NCBI GenBank assembly: GCA_965263205.1
Contig: CBDHHF010000009.1
Location: 124,001 to 188,000 of the forward strand
DNA from: JBCCIM01 sp965263205
GTDB taxonomy: Bacteria; Bacteroidota; Rhodothermia; Rhodothermales; JAHQVL01
DNA length: 64,000 nucleotides
Direction of reading: 5' to 3'
The notes under the pieces are model-generated. The model saw only the letters and a list, made by a program, of their open reading frames with translations, was not told the origin of the DNA and ran no database searches. Below, piece after piece: positions 63,168 to 64,000 of the stretch. The position numbers and the translations under genes are program-made. Position 1 is the first letter of the stretch; each line of letters opens with the position of its first letter.

Positions 63168-63605
63168 ATGGATGAATTGAACGGCCGCATAGTGGCCCTC
63201 TTACAAAAACAAGGCCGGGCGAGTTATGCAGAGATAGGCAGATCGGTGGGACTGTCAGCGCCGGCGGTAAAAGAGCGCGTACAAAAGATGGAAGATGCCG
63301 GCGTCATCACGGGCTACCGGGCAACGGTGGATCCTGAAAAGATGGGGTATACCGCGCGCTCCATTGTCCACCTGCAGGTAGACCGCAACCAGTTTGAAAT
63401 GGCCATCAAAAAGCTGGATGCCATGCCGGAAGTGTTAGAGTGTTACCGCACAACCGGGACCAGTTCGTTAATCATGCTCACGGCGTTCACGTCCATGGCA
63501 CACATGGAGCAGTTCCTGAACAAGCTGCTGGAAATTGGGGAGCCTGTGTCGTCCGTTGTGTTATCACACCCGATTACAGGCAAGATTTTTCAGCCCATTG
63601 TTTAA
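63168..63605 (+). CDS. Lrp/AsnC family transcriptional regulator, probable hut regulator
   Basis: 145 aa from the ATG at 63168 (MDELNGRIVALLQKQGRASY), which gives the usual family length; an earlier ATG at 63066 adds 34 residues of no known type. The N-terminal winged helix-turn-helix (ASYAEIGRSVGLSAPAVKER, VQKMEDAGVITGYRATVDPE) is followed by the RAM ligand-binding domain (about 65-140: SIVHLQVDRNQFEMAIKKLD, VLECYRTTGTSSLIMLTAFT). Such proteins bind amino acids as effectors. Its divergent position suggests that it controls the hut genes, perhaps with histidine or another amino acid as ligand; this is inference. Confidence 0.88.
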   Translation: MDELNGRIVALLQKQGRASYAEIGRSVGLSAPAVKERVQKMEDAGVITGYRATVDPEKMGYTARSIVHLQVDRNQFEMAIKKLDAMPEVLECYRTTGTSSLIMLTAFTSMAHMEQFLNKLLEIGEPVSSVVLSHPITGKIFQPIV

Positions 63606-63824
63606 TTGGACAGCGCAAGGGCTTCACCGGCCGGCTGGACAGCATCAGCCCGTTTCAACTGGAAGAAGCCTTCGTTTAGGCAGTGGGCATAGATGTGCGT
63701 TTCTGGTAATGAAAGTTGTAGCCACAATATGGTAACTTCGGACGAATTGAGTATTTAGGTAGTCCCCTGAAGTCGTACTCGATAGGCATCCCATCGCCAC
63801 GTTGCATGCCATTCCGGATCTTCG

Positions 63825-64000
63825 TCAAATTACGGAATAGAACTGGTAGTAGGTCTCCGTCGCCACGACATTCATTGGAATCTGCTGTCCTTTTACGCCA
63901 TCCATGTTGAATACCATACCCGATGGATTAACAACCTGTGTTGTATCAGGTAAGCAATCCCGGGAAATCATTATGTATGAATGGATTGGCGGATAATATC
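63825..64000 (-). CDS. 3' end of a gene running off the window (partial)
   Basis: On the minus strand one frame is open from the edge to a TGA at 63827-63825, giving 57 residues: YYPPIHSYIMISRDCLPDTT, then QVVNPSGMVFNMDGVKGQQI and PMNVVATETYYQFYSVI. The composition is protein-like. No family is recognised. It would converge with the AsnC-type gene. The 219 bases between (63606-63824) show nothing. Confidence 0.45.
   Translation of the reverse strand, partial: YYPPIHSYIMISRDCLPDTTQVVNPSGMVFNMDGVKGQQIPMNVVATETYYQFYSVI

Overview
The window looks like a chromosomal segment of a marine, aerobic, Gram-negative bacterium of the Rhodothermota/Bacteroidota sphere (Rhodothermales/Balneolales-like). 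This is inferred from five proteins, one of them broken, that end in a 'NPFNP'-type type IX secretion (Por) sorting domain, two TonB-dependent receptors with carboxypeptidase-regulatory-like N-domains (one also with an STN domain), an ECF sigma factor, many lipoproteins and Tat-exported sugar isomerase-like proteins, and a base composition near 50% GC. No rRNA, tRNA, CRISPR array, prophage or complete insertion sequence was seen.

Layout. 1-9.4 kb: an STN/TonB receptor followed by two large minus-strand sorting-domain proteins (LamG type; a DUF4397 tandem-repeat protein with near-identical internal DNA repeats). 9.6-16.3 kb: a CAP-domain lipoprotein, then a minus-strand row of M14 carboxypeptidase, SSP411/YyaL-like protein and thiolase. 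16.6-24.4 kb: a DUF5060 glycosidase-like protein carrying dockerin-like and cohesin-like modules, a YefM/YoeB toxin-antitoxin pair bracketed by dispersed palindromic repeats, a TonB receptor, a MITE-like element, and a sorting-domain gene broken by three single-base frameshifts. 24.4-31.3 kb: TlpA-like lipoprotein, an SRPBCC/tautomerase/SRPBCC cluster, an ECF sigma factor with a Cys-rich tail, and a hybrid histidine kinase. 31.3-46 kb: Tat-type sugar isomerase/epimerases, glycerate kinase, M6-like metallopeptidase, a multicopper oxidase/LVIVD-repeat cluster, a scrambled parvulin relic, and an FMN-binding glutamate synthase family protein. 46-53 kb: pentapeptide-repeat membrane protein, site-2 protease, nuclease-like protein, GH32 fructan hydrolase. 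53-57.4 kb: a sulfatase with a broken lipoprotein leader, its formylglycine-generating enzyme, and a kelch protein. 57.6-63.6 kb: a complete overlapping histidine-utilisation operon (hutU-hutH-hutI-hutG) with a divergent AsnC/Lrp regulator.

How it fits together. The cell appears to export polymer-binding and polymer-degrading proteins (glycosidase, GH32, sulfatase plus FGE, peptidases), to import products through TonB receptors, and to use histidine as carbon and nitrogen source through the four-step hut pathway to glutamate.

The most unusual signals are not protein families. (1) There is a dispersed intergenic element, five copies of about 50-80 bp, in which a hairpin with different sequence but preserved pairing is followed by a related tail starting TGTTGAA; three copies begin directly after a stop codon. 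(2) The palindrome GCCGGC is far more frequent than base composition predicts. (3) Frameshifts at homopolymers hit surface-protein genes. (4) A parvulin gene has its two ends on opposite strands around a foreign beta-barrel fragment.
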